Shown here: positions 49,001 to 61,060 of the stretch, in pieces
Position numbering within the stretch: the first letter of the stretch is position 1
Layout of the letters: every line of letters starts with the position of its first letter
Source: Prunella strophiata
Lineage: Eukaryota > Chordata > Aves > Passeriformes > Prunellidae
Direction: 5' to 3'
Assembly: GCA_036583965.1 (NCBI GenBank)
Contig: JAZBQD010000019.1
Coordinates: 16,817,585-16,881,584 of the forward strand
DNA: 64,000 nucleotides
Translations under genes and position numbers: made by a program
Notes under the pieces: generated by a model
What the model was told of the DNA's origin: nothing
Databases searched by the model: none
The model's input: the letters and a program-made list of their open reading frames with translations, nothing else

Positions 49001-49612
49001 TCTCACGTTGCAGCAGAAAGATTATATTACAGGGGGAAATAGTAGACTGTATTACCAGAACAATTTCCATTGGATAGTAAAATGGCTAAGACTCAGAGTG
49101 TGCATTTCACCAAAATAGTAAAAAGAAGATAACAAACATAATTTTTTAAAAGGTGATATAATTAATCTCTTTAAAAGCATGGTGTTCTGGGGAATTCATG
49201 TTTGGATTTTTGTCTCCTTTTTTTCTGTAAGCAAACTTTATTTAATTAATTTTTCTTATAAATATTCTAAGTAATGACATCTAGTGTTTGTTTAGGAGTA
49301 TTAATTTATTTGAAGAATCATTTTGTATTAAAGATTAATTTTAAGATTTATTTTAAGATTTAAGCAGAAATTGCATAATTATTTTCCTATTGAAAATGAC
49401 TTTTCATGTCCTAAGATGCTTCTTTTAAATCAGGGATGATTGAGAAGCATAAGAACAGTTGCTGAAATGAATACCACTTGTACCAAAATATGAGTATACA
49501 CATAATGAAGAGATCTGAATGTGAATAAAGGAATATATATGCATTTATGGTTATGTCTAACCTGTCTGAACAGGGGGAAAATTAATTTTTGTTTTGTTTC
49601 TTTGTTTTTAAG
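46087..49612 (+). other. TTC7B: TTC7B intron, 3.5 kb
   Basis: From gtaagt to the acceptor ctttgtttttaag. It contains a ~590 bp minus-strand CR1 at about 47350-47940. The rest shows no identifiable element. Confidence 0.9.
47350..47940 (-). mobile_element. CR1 LINE, 5'-truncated copy with readable ORF2 end (minus strand)
   Basis: On the minus strand, 47659-47363 still reads as 98 uninterrupted codons of the CR1 ORF2 C-terminus, with the family-typical stretches FRLDIRKKFFTLKVVRQWN and VDAPSLAAFKARLKRAL. Further right, the + strand has 'gtggccctcctctggactta' and 'caggtggggtctcatgagtg', the reverse complement of upstream ORF2. The usual CR1 3' UTR and terminal repeat beyond the ORF2 stop are missing or unrecognisable at left, so the copy is truncated at both ends. 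Inactive. Confidence 0.88.
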
Positions 49613-49685
49613 GGCTCACAGTTTGTCTCCAACAGATCATTTGGCAGCATTTTACTTGGCACTGCAGCTTGCCATTTCCAGACAG
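49613..49685 (+). CDS. TTC7B: TTC7B coding exon (probably exon 14), residues ~506-530
   Basis: 73 nt. The first base completes Arg, then AHSLSPTDHLAAFYLALQLA and ISRQ, ending in phase 0 before the donor gttagt. This is the TPR signature of a loop with conserved Pro (SLSPTDH) followed by helix A (AAFYLALQLAISRQ). Confidence 0.96.
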
Positions 49686-50945
49686 GTTAGTTATGTTTTA
49701 AAATTGCAGCATCATGCTGTCATATGAAGATTAGTATTTGTATCTGTTGATGAATAGAGATAAAGAGTTCTTCAATAAAATCCTGATTTTCCTTGTGCAC
49801 ATATTCATTTATATGGAAAAAAACCTGAAATACTCTCTCCAAACACCTTCAGTCTTATGCAGTTCTCCAGAATTCTGCCATTATTTCCAGCTCTAGGATC
49901 AGAAATAAGACAGAAGTAATTCCAATTATTTCAGCATTTATGTTGCTAGACAGAGAGAAAAAAAGTCAGTTTTTAAGGTGTTTTTACCTATTATGTAAAA
50001 TCTCTGCTCAGATCCTAGAGAGGGGAGCTCTTGAATCTAATCTTTAACGATCTTTACAGTACTTAAATCTTGAGTACCTGCTAATATCTGTGCCCATCCT
50101 GAATACCTGTGTGAGGCTTGATTATTGTGGACAAAATTGCAAAAAGTGTTTAAGAAAACTGGAAAATATCACTATAAAAGAGATCAGAGCTTAGTCCAGC
50201 TTGTGCAGCTGTTACATTTAAGGCATTCTACCATGCATCAGATGAATCTGGATAATGTGGAACTGCTTTCTGTGTGTCATGGTAAGTCTCTTCCTGTGTC
50301 GTGTTTATTTCAAAAAGTAGCCCTGAGCACAGTTGTTTACATTCTCTAGTGACTACTTTTCATTGCTAATGAGTAGCACAGAACTTGGACTATGTCACTT
50401 TAGAGTGGAATGGATTGTCACTTTACCAGCACAAAATATTTTTGAGGAGCAGGCTATGACTCTGTGCATTCTGAATTCCAAAATACTTGTGTTGCTTAAT
50501 TAAATTTCTTGGTTTTAACACTTACTGTACTTACTTTGAACAAAAACACAGGCAGCTGAGGAGACAATGAAATTCTTCATAAAGAAAAGTTACTGTTGCT
50601 GTACATTTCAGTTAAGCACTGCAATTAAAATATTTTCAAAATCATATAGAAATACAGCCAGGATTGGAAAGAGAATATTTTAAGGGGCTGAAGGTAACTG
50701 TTTTATAAAAACATGCATCTTACTTTCCAGGGTTAACATATTATTTAATTTTCAGTGTTCACTGTAGAACATCAGGTTCATTTTAAACTTCTGAGTAGTG
50801 TCTTACAGGAGTGAATAGAATTCTACATGTTACCTGAGTGAGCATTTTGAAAATTTTATGGATGTCAGTCAAGTAAAAGGCAATACTTCTAATAGTGGTG
50901 CTTTCTTTTTCTGCCTTTTTTTTTATTTTTTTTTTTTTAAATCAG
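49686..50945 (+). other. TTC7B: TTC7B intron, 1.3 kb
   Basis: From gttagt to a strong acceptor with a long T-rich tract (about 50906-50938) ending aaatcag. No repeat family recognised. Confidence 0.9.
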
Positions 50946-51106
50946 ATACCAGAAGCTTTGGGTTATGTTCGTCAGGCTCTGCAACTACAAGGAGATGATG
51001 CCAACTCTCTTCATCTCCTTGCACTCTTGCTATCAGCCCAGAAACACTATCATGATGCTTTGAATATCATTGATATGGCCTTGAGTGAATATCCAGAAAA
51101 TTTTAT
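50946..51106 (+). CDS. TTC7B: TTC7B coding exon (probably exon 15), residues ~531-584; last exon in the window
   Basis: 161 nt, phase 0 at the start, ending two bases (AT) into the next codon before the donor gtgagt. It encodes IPEALGYVRQALQLQGDDAN, SLHLLALLLSAQKHYHDALN and IIDMALSEYPENF, which is helix B of one TPR plus a whole further TPR (SLHLLALLLSAQKHYHDALN and its partner helix). The following vertebrate residues (a LLF-start segment) should be in the next exon, which is not in this window. Confidence 0.96.
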
Positions 51107-54100
51107 GTGAGTGAATGCCATGTTTCCTTTCTATGCTTTCTCTTGTATTTATTTTTCCTGGATTCTCATCTCATTCATTTCAAGAGGGGATGGATTTGAA
51201 GATGAGTCTGGTTTTTATTCCAGCAGTCTTCTTTCCCACCCATTTATTGCCAGTCTGCTTATTAAAGGCTTGTTAAACAGTGATAAAGGATTTGTTTTGG
51301 AAGGGAGGTTAGAACTGGATCGTTGATCTTTGTTTTTTCTACACCATCTGTGTAAATAAATTCTCCCTGTTGCATGCTTTGTACTATGTTTGTGTCTTCT
51401 ATTTTTATGCAATGTTGCAAGAAGGATAAACAGGACTTTACTGTTAGCTAGACTAGATTTATCCCATCTTACAGATAACTCTGTGGACATTGTATGGAAT
51501 CTATTTTGTAAAATACATCATAAAACAGAGAATCTTCCTCATTTGCTTAGATACTAGCATCATCTGAAGTTGGCTGATGAACAACTACATAAGGAACAGG
51601 GAAGAAGCATGTTTGCTAAATGTTCTCTGTTTAAGAAAGAAGTAATTCTTTCTGTTTATTTTTTCAGGTTAAGTACATATTAACATACATTTGGGTTATG
51701 TACTTTTGTAAGGGTTTTTTTTGTTGGTTTTTTTTTGGCTTTTTTTGGTTGGTTGGTTTTTTAAAAATTATTTTCTTATGAAAATCTAATGAGAATTTTT
51801 AGTAGGAAAATATCTCAGGGACAGCTTCCATTAACTCATTAACTTCCAGTCTTCCACTTTGGTGCTTTACCAGGTGTCACTAAGGTTGTAATTCATAATA
51901 TTACACATATCCTACATGCTTATTTGGACAATTTTTAAAATTACTTCATTCTTCTAAATGACTAGCCTATATCATAAATTGTTATTATATCAGCCTACCA
52001 GCAAAACATGATTTCTTTAAGTATTATTCCTTTGAAAATAGAAACTATAGTGGTTTCCCTTCCTGTTCCTTGACATTTCATGTCTCCATTTGATTGTGTC
52101 TATAAGGTACTGTTGCCTTTTCTCTCACATATCTGACCAGGACCTCTGATATCACCTCTTGTCAGAACTTGTGTGGCTTGCAGCCAGTTCTGTGCAATGA
52201 CTTTTGTTGCCTTTTGCTGTATCTCACTTCCTAGTTTATCTGCACACCTATGACTTGTTTCAGTTCTTATCAAGGCTTCTATACATGTTTCACAATTTCA
52301 GAGCTATGTAGCAGTTTCTCTTTCAAATCTGTTCGTGCTTTCCTCAGGACTGAGGGACTTGTCAGTAAGTCAAGGTTTGAGAGGCAATTGAAGTATCAGC
52401 TTCCTAATTTTATACCCTATTATTGTTAAAGACAAATATGTTCAAAGCACTTTGACTGTCATCTTCTGTCTGTTCTTGTTTCATCTTCTGCCACTTAGTG
52501 GCAATGTAAATAACGTAGCTGTAACTGCTATGTGTCTCAGAGTAGTAATAGTCCAGAAGTATTTCTGAAATTGTACTTTCAGAATTCCCTGTTGTTATAA
52601 GAGAACTCCCTATTATTTTAATCTCTGTTGTAATGGGAGAAGAAGAGTCCATTCAGTAAAACATTTAAAAATACTCCTGTGAGCATTCAGAAGGTATTTA
52701 TGGGTTTTTCAAGTGTTGTTCATGGCTTTCCCAGAGTAGTTTATACTGCAACTCTGGTTAAACATGTTGTCTCAGTTGTTCATTACAGTACAGATCTTTG
52801 TATTAATGTATATATATATGGTACAGATCTGGGAATTTCTTGGCATTAGCAATCACCATTAGATGCAGTAACAAATGCTGAAGAATCCTAGGTGAAACAG
52901 TTAAATGTATCTCTAGAAACTCTTTCAGAGTCTTGTTTTTAGTGCTGTCAATTTCGCAGAGAAGTCGAAAATACGATTGAGATTTCTTGTCTGCTCTCTG
53001 CAATTGATACTGACAGCCAGACAGGCACATCTGGTCAATAATATAAATTTGGATTGATTCTGTCATGTAACTGGGTTATTTTTGCAAGGATTTATCAGCT
53101 TTTTAAAACTATATGTAATGCTCTTGAAATGGTTGACAGCACGTATGTGCGTATATATAAAATACAAAACACAACCACTTAGTGTATTGCTGAATCCTTG
53201 TTCTTATTTTGCAACTTTATAAACAATATAATCTCTTGGTGTTTCCTAGTAGTTTGAAAAGAGATCCTCTTGTGTTCCTCTACAGCTTGCTAATTTTTAG
53301 ATACACTGAAACATTTCATTATTCACCTGTGGTGCTTTATTGGATTTTGTAAACACTTCAAATGTCTTTAGTGCTTTATCTTTCAGTTATGTCTGCTAAT
53401 AATCCAGTGAGCTAAGAGTTCTCTTGGTATTCTCTATGTTTCTGTCAGGATACTTTACCACAGCTTTATGCAAATTGATACTGTGATGGCTTTGCAGAGT
53501 AATAAATCTCTATACTTGGAAATATTAAAGCATAGTGCTTGTGATTTATATTATTCCTTATTTCTCTCATTTCTTGTGCACTATTCCTGTCTACATACCC
53601 TTATATGCTGTCATTGCATTGCTGCACTGAGTGCTGTTCTTGCTCTTGTCACAGCTGTACATTCTTTTTGTTTTGCCTTGCTTTAAAAAGAATCTACATT
53701 TTCACAAGTTTAACACTGCATCTTTGTAAAATGCCAGAGGCTGCAAGGAACTCAGGATACACCACGAATAATGCAGAGAAGTGGCTCCTTTCCAGCACTC
53801 TTCTGTTGTAATCAATAAGTAAATATGTTGTCTGTCACTTTTTGACATTTGAAAACCCGGTGCATTCCTGGAGTTCGAGTTCACTGTTTGAAGCATACAG
53901 CAAGCATACCTTTGGATCTGCAATTAATATTAACCTTCCTGCACTATAAAGCTAGAGAGTTGGCCAATCAGATCATGATTTTGCCCTGGGCATCTTAGGT
54001 CAATAAGTAGAAAGAAATTCCTTGGAGCCAAAGAACTCTGTCCGATCATTATCTAAAGGAATGGAAGGAATGAGCACACACTGCTGTTACCAGCAAGGTA

Positions 54101-57100
54101 TAGATTTTTCTTTGGATAGAGAGTTGATTGTTCCTCCTGTATTCATTATATTGGCAGCATAAATGTGCAGTCTGCTCTGAGATCTGAACGGGTTTTGGGA
54201 AAACTATTGGCAAAAATCTTAGAAACCTGTAAAAGTGAAATAGATATATAGTAATTTTTTTTTCAGAGATACTAAAAAGAAAGTAATTTACTGAGTATTT
54301 ATAGTACTATTCTTTCAAACTTTTTGTAGGCTTAAATTGCTAGGTTGTGGCCACTTATAAAGAAATCAGCTGTATGAATACAATCAATCTCCTTTTAAAT
54401 GCTGGCTAATCTTTGAAGCCTCCTGCAATTCGAGCATGCTTTAATCTAGGGATAAAAAGATCTCTAGACAAAAGATTACTGAGCAGGGTAAGATACTGAA
54501 GAGTATGAATACTGTACTCAGTATCAATACTGAGATGGGTGGGAATAAGGTGCCAGCACTAATAAACCTGAATAGGTAATCCCAATCAGGTGCTACTTTG
54601 TTTGAATTCATTGAAAGTTAAGGGTTTTCTCCTTTCATTAGAAAATTTGTCCCAGTAGTAGAAATATGAAATTCAGTTCTCCAGCTTGACAGGATTTTAA
54701 CCAACAAATTATGCAGCTCAGAGTCCTAACCATCAAACTGTGTGGGAAGCTGAGTGAGATGATCCCTTTCTCCTCCTGAAACAGAAGCAAGGATGTGCTG
54801 CCCTGGATGTGAGACTAGGCAGGAAGGAGCCACAATATATCCTAAATTGCTAAAGCACTTAACCATGAGCGGGGCTTCAGGTCTCAGTTGCTTGGATTTT
54901 CCTTGAGTTTTGTTTCTGTTAATCCAGTGGTTTCCCACTCTGAATGTGTAAGCAGTCCCAGAGGTGTGCATTCCAGTCTTAGGGTGTATTCAGGGTGATG
55001 CAAGACAGTGGTGGTTGCATTGCACTGGTTCATACTGGGCTTGTGATATATACAATGTATATTGTACATGCAATTACCTGAGCAGCCTTATTTACAATAG
55101 TCTCTCTTTCTTTTATCTGCTTGTTGCAAGGAATTTATATCTTAGTGGTGCATTGAATGATGTGAAATCTTGAAATAGCACTTCTGTCTGTTTTTAATTC
55201 ATAATTAATACATTTTTTTAAAATACACTTAAAAGCATAATTAATCTCAGTCAAGAGAGATGGAATCAGGTTTAATAGTGAAGTACTTGGGATATTGTTT
55301 TCTTAATCTTAACTGTTTGGGGTTCCCCTAATATTTCAAATGCTGGGGCACTTAAATATAAATACAATGCCTACAATTAGTGTAATTAGGCAAAATAAAT
55401 AGTAAATTGCTAATTTTATGCTAAAAATTGGAACTGCAATGGAAAGCAGCTGACAAGCTTTTAAAGTAGCAGAAGTAGGGAACAGCAGATGGGTTATTTG
55501 AGGAGTGCAAGCATGTTATTTTAATGTTAAGTACACTCAAAAAGGAAAGGCATATGGTAACAGGTTTGAAGACAACTGAAGACTTAGTTCACAGTTTAAA
55601 CATTTACATTCCTTGAAGTGTGATGGAAATTTTTTCTCTTCCAAGAATATTTCACAGAAGCATCAGGCCAATATGTCATTCCTCTGAAAACTATTAAATC
55701 TTTTCCTTCCTGACCCTCAAGGGCTCTTTTGAGCTACATTAGATTTCCCAGAATCACAGGGCCTTTTAACATTCCTCTCAGTTCAGTGAGTAAAAAACTT
55801 GTTTCCTTCTTGGAGATGTCCAGGTGGGCATAAAAAAGAACTGGTTGGTACCAGCAGTGTTGGATTATACATATACACTGGTGTTTTGTAGGACAGGGAG
55901 ATATTTATCAACTGAAGGAAACAGACTACCCTATTCTGCTTTCCCAAGGTCAGTTGTAGTTGCACTGCAGTGTGTGGTGCTGGTAAAACTTGTGCTTTTG
56001 TGGGTTTTTTCCCTTGATAAATAGAGCACTGGGAATTATTTCAGGAAAGGGTGATAAGATTGTACAAGAAGTAGTGATGTTCTATGCTTGCCAAAATCAT
56101 ATCTTTCAGGTTTGTGTATGCATTCTTGTCAATATTTGACAACATGAATTTTCAAATTCATTCAATTTTGATCCTGTTTATATTGGGAGTTAAATAAATT
56201 AGTTCTCAGGAATGATTTTTCTGTAAGTCATGAAACACAGTATAATTTGCTTGTGTTTTTTCTTTTTATCCTGAGCTCTTCTATCTCACTCCCCCATCCC
56301 TCTTCCCCTTTGGTTGTTGTTATGTACTTTTACTGAATGGTCCATTGAAAAAGACATTGTTGATAGGTAGATATTACTTTATATAACAAATTGGTCATTG
56401 GCCTCAGGGTCTTACCCCTGAATTATGTTTGCTAGGCTGTAGGATTCTTTGAAACTTGATTGAGAGTCCCAGTTTGGGTCATGAGCTGGCTGCTGCAGGG
56501 AATTCAAGGCAGGCAAACAAAAAGTTTTCAAGTATAACTAATTTGTTCTGGCTTTAGTCAGAAACTATCTTCATTATAGTTTAGAGATCTACATTTTCTT
56601 AAGGACACTGAATTCATAATATGGAATACAGTATACATGCACTGCACCAAAAATCACAGGTCTGACTGCTTTGGGAACAAATATATGGGGAATAATGGGG
56701 TGCAAGGAAGGCCATCCAATGGAAACCAAACATACCTATTCATGATTTTCACAAAATTCTGTTATTTTGGGGCTTGAGGGCTGATTTTGTTGCTTATGCT
56801 TTTTTGAGAGTCATGCTTCAAATAGCAATCTGAGCAGCCTGTTTTTACTTCATCCATGTCTCTGTGTGTTTAGGGGCTTCACAGTACTTGGGATCTGTGT
56901 GGATATTGGAGAAGGTTTGGTGATTGATTGAGAAACAGTTTAGGACATTTATTTTTTATTAAGCTAAATGCTTTCCTGGAGATTTAAAAAAGCTACATTT
57001 GTTTGCTTGACCTCCACTGTTGCCAGTGTTGGGCATTCAGTGATTTCAAGGATACTTACAAATGATGATTTTTCATGTTTTATAATGAACTCTTTATATT

Positions 57101-57859
57101 TATGTCTTTCCTGATAGTAGAACTTTCCTTGAATACTGAACATGGAGTAGACTGACTGCAGCAGCTCACTTTGCAATTGCAGAAGATACCTCTATAAGTT
57201 CCTTTCTGTACTTTGATTATCATGGCTTCATCTAAGATCACTGAATGCATAAATACATTCTTTATAAACCTGTTGTCATTCTCCCTGTAGGTTAAATTTT
57301 TACAACTGTGTCATTTTGTATTTTGGTGATGAGGCAGGTGTTTGGGAGTTGAGTAATGTGAAGCTAGCTGTAAACTTTCTACAGCAAGTGTTAAAGGGAC
57401 AGCTGTCAAAACTGGATGTTTGAATTAATAGTTTGAGGCCAGGAGGATCAAATCTTAAACCCCCTGACTGTCTATATATCAGAAGTTCCTACATTTACTT
57501 TACTTTTTATCTTAATATAGGTTTAGCTGAAGCATCCCTTCCAGAGAACTTCAATCTTGATAAGAACACATCAAAACCTGGAGAAACCATTGTAGCATGT
57601 GGTAGTTTGTTTCAGTGTTGGAGTTGCACTCTTCATTAAGACTGCATTTTTGTTTTTGATTTGAAATGATCCCTTATTGGTTTCTTTCCAACCAATGATT
57701 TTTATATTATAATTTGCTAATCCCTCTGCAATCCTGGTGACTCCATTCTCTTGATAGTAGCTTTTGTAATAAGACCACCTCCCAATGTCTTTTCTGATAA
57801 GAGCATCATGGTATTTGGCAGTAAGGACATGTTCTCCAGCCTTTCAGTTATGCCTTGCA

Positions 57860-58130
57860 CTGTAGCCAGTTTTCATCACATGTGAGCCAGAACTGCACAA
57901 AATATTTCAGGTAACATTTATTATATCATTATACAGAGAAGCATGTGTATCATGTCTCCTGGAAAGGGTTGTGTTAATTATTTTGAACATAATTGCTTCA
58001 CTGGGGACTTTGATTCAGCTACCTGTTTGCTGGAATTCTTATGTGCCTCTTGGTTAGTTATTTTTGTGATGTGTTTCCACATATAGATTGCAAAGGCTAT
58101 ATTTGTTCCAATACCTATATATTTCATTTT
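57860..58130 (-). mobile_element. Possible ancient CR1/L3-like LINE remnant
   Basis: The + strand phrase 'gagccagaactgcacaaaat' followed by 'atttcaggtaacatttat' resembles, very loosely, the reverse complement of the CR1/L3 segment where CR1 copies read 'cacagtattccaggtgtggtc'. Highly diverged; limits uncertain. Confidence 0.3.
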
Positions 58131-58891
58131 TAAAAAGAAATTTGGCCTGACAGCTATTAAGCTGTACTGCTGAACAGTTTCTTCATTAAGTTTCCTACTG
58201 TATTTTACAAGGATCTTTTCATTAGGGGGTATAGTACATGTAAATTAGAATCCTGTTGGAATCAATTGAATATCTTAAGTGAAGAATTTTAAGGCAGTCA
58301 GCCCTACCTTCTCCTTCTAAAAGAAGCTATCAACTTGCAGACAGTAAACTATTGTCAAAATCTGGATTGTGAATGAGATAAACACTGGGAACTTCAGAAT
58401 TTTCTTCCAATTTTAGCCTTTTTCTTCTAAACTATTTATTTATGAGTAATTACAAGGTTTTTAGAAGGGCACTTGCTCACAGCCTGTACTGACACTGAGA
58501 AAACTGACCGTGCCAAGGTTTGGCTTCCTGCCTACTTCCTTATTTCTTATGTTTCCTGTCAATCATCAGAAGTTTTCCTATGCATGTAATTGCTGAGTGC
58601 AAGGAGCAACTTGCTAACACTTTATCTAGAAAGGTCAATAGATTAATGTTCTTCCAAATAATCATTTTTGAATAATATTTGTTCCACCTTAATTTTGTGC
58701 ATTCTGTGTACTGCTTTCCCACTTCAATAATCTGAAGTCTATGTTGTCTGTTAAAAAAGAGTTTATTTTCAGAGTTCAGTATCTTTAGCATTACATTTTG
58801 CATCATCCTTTTTGTGATTTTTTTTTAGTGCAGAATTATTGTCAAACTAGTTAGTCTAAGATTTTACAAGTCATAAGATTAGACTTGGTGA

Positions 58892-58961
58892 GGGGGTTTT
58901 TTGGGGTTGGGGGTGTTGCTTGTTTGATAGTTTTTGTGAGGGTTGGTTTTTTTTTAGGGGG
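58892..58961 (+). repeat. G-run cluster in a T/G-rich tract
   Basis: Runs of 5, 4 and 5 G (58892-58896, 58903-58906, 58909-58913), then 3 (58940-58942) and 5 (58957-58961), separated by T-rich sequence. The fourth run is 26 nt away, so it misses the usual short-loop quadruplex rule. Confidence 0.7.
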
Positions 58962-60829
58962 TTTTCTTTGCTTTTTAAATAAAGTGCTTGGTTTGAAAAC
59001 CAGAACTTCTTTTGAATTCTTCTAACATTTGAGGATTTGAAATTGTGGGGTGTATCAAATAAGCACTTAAAAGTGAAAAATGAAGTATTATGTAACTCCT
59101 ACACAGAAATGCTATTTGCCACCTTTTCTTTGATGCTGTTATAAGTAACAGGCTATATATCAGAATTGATTATATATAAAGTTTATTATTCTAGTTAAGC
59201 TATTGTAGAAATTGATGTGGTTTTCTGGGAGATCAGACTGTTGTTTGATACTTTGTGTGGCTTGTTTGTTGCTTGTACCCATATTTATGGGACTTCCAGT
59301 ATATTAATTATTTTCTAACATTTTTAATAATTTATTGTCATGTAAAAAATACTGTTAGCTGAAGTTACTCTTAGCAAACTCTTCAATTATTTAAAAAGGT
59401 TCTCTTAAAACTTAGTAAGTTTACTCCAAGTAGGTTAAACATAAACCAAAGTATTTTAATTTTTAAGTATTGCATTTTTAATCCTGCATTCTAAGGAAGC
59501 AGATTTGATGCATCCTTTTAAATTTTATTTTCCTAGGGTGGTTCTTAGGTTTTCCAGCAAGGCTTTTGATGCTTTACACTATAATTTTCAATGCACATAC
59601 TTTTAAGTGTTATGTCCAGCTCTTCAAGCTTATTTTCTTCAAGCTCTGAACAACTGTAAATAATTTGTATAATAGAGAAATAATAATGAAATTTGCTTCC
59701 AACACTAACTGAAAATAGAGCATTTTGATCAGGATATGGGGATATGGACCCTTCAGAGGAAGTCTAGTGGAACTGTAAGTTTCCTGTTGCTTTGTCTGAG
59801 GGACTTTAGGGAGATTCCTGATTACTGCTGCACTGAGTGACAGGGCTGTAGCAGGCAGGTCTGGGGAGAAGCAGCAGTGTCTCAGGCTTGCTTGATTTGA
59901 AGAAAGGATCACAGAATGTAAGGCAGGTCTCATCCATGCAGTGGTGTATTAAATACAGATACTCAGCTATGGCTGATCCAAGCCATTGTGCTCTTACAGT
60001 GCACAGCAGCTTGTGGAAAGGGCTGACTTGGATCCCAAAAGCAAAACAGTTGATTTTAAAATGATGCTTGAGGTGAGCAGTACCTTTCACTGAAATAACC
60101 AAGAGCTCTCAGTATTAGTAGTGTAACTTGTCACACAGCAGAGCTCAGTCTTACATACTTCAAATTTTTGCTTAATTCAACAGATTAGAAATACCTTCAA
60201 TACCTTAAGCCAGTATTGGACCAATTAACTCCTCTTGATCTCCTGACATTGTAAGAGAGTTGCTATGGAAGAAAATTGGTGGTTGCAGCATCTTCAAAAA
60301 GTGAAACAGGCTGGATGAGAATTAGGACAATAATTATATTTTGGAGATTCATAAGTTCTTTGCTACAAATTACACTGGTTGGCTGGTAAAGAAAGCTTCA
60401 GATCATGAATTAATAGATTAGTTTTCACTGATTAGGAAATAAAACAGTAGCAAGAACCTTAGCTGGTACAAGGCCATATTCTTTTAGTTGTCCTATCTGT
60501 TATACTTTTCATTAACTCACCAGTTGTATTTTAAGAAGTTAGGTTATTTGCACCACCTCTTTTCTGTGATGAAAACAAAACAAATTGTGAGGAAGCAGTG
60601 TTTTTTACAACCTAATTATAAATTGATTCCCACCCTTAGTGTTTTAATAGTCTGAATGGCCTTTAGATATACTTGTTTTTGTGGAAACAATTTCCTCTAG
60701 ATAAATTGTTCTTTTCCCTTCCTGCTGCTTGTCTCATCTGTATTTATAGAAAGAATTTGTACTTCTTCTTGGCTTTTTTATTGCTGCTAGACTGACTAAA
60801 TGAAATATTTTTTGTACTCTCTAGTTTCC

Positions 60830-61060
60830 AGTAAATGGATCACCCTTACAGCCTTTCTGTATAGCTGTTCCAATTTGAAATTCCTCAAGTATGTGGGTTT
60901 TTTAGCTGTTACAATGAGAATTGCACATAACATTCCAGATGTGGTCTCACTGGGATATTGTACAATGCCACTGTGTCTTTCTCCTTCTGTTCCAATGAGT
61001 AGTCCCCTGAATTGCATCTCTTCACAGCTGTCTTACCTTGATGAGCCCAGCTGTTAGGCA
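60830..61060 (-). mobile_element. Ancient CR1/L3-like LINE remnant
   Basis: The + strand reads 'acattccagatgtggtctca', 'ctgggatattgtacaatgcc' and 'actgtgtctttctccttctg'. This parallels the reverse complement of the conserved CR1/L3 ORF2 stretch (...tattccaggtgtggtctcac..., ...tacaatggcatt...). Divergence is much higher than in the other CR1 copies, suggesting an old insertion. Confidence 0.45.

Noticed and set aside
57522..57639. Possible extra TTC7B exon after the acceptor-like sequence cttaatatag, with an open frame (LAEASLPENFNLDKN...)
   Set aside because: In the phase required by the exon ending at 51106 (one base completing a codon) it reads a stop within three codons, and the open frame does not match TTC7B. 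At most it could be a stop-introducing cryptic exon; there is no support for use.
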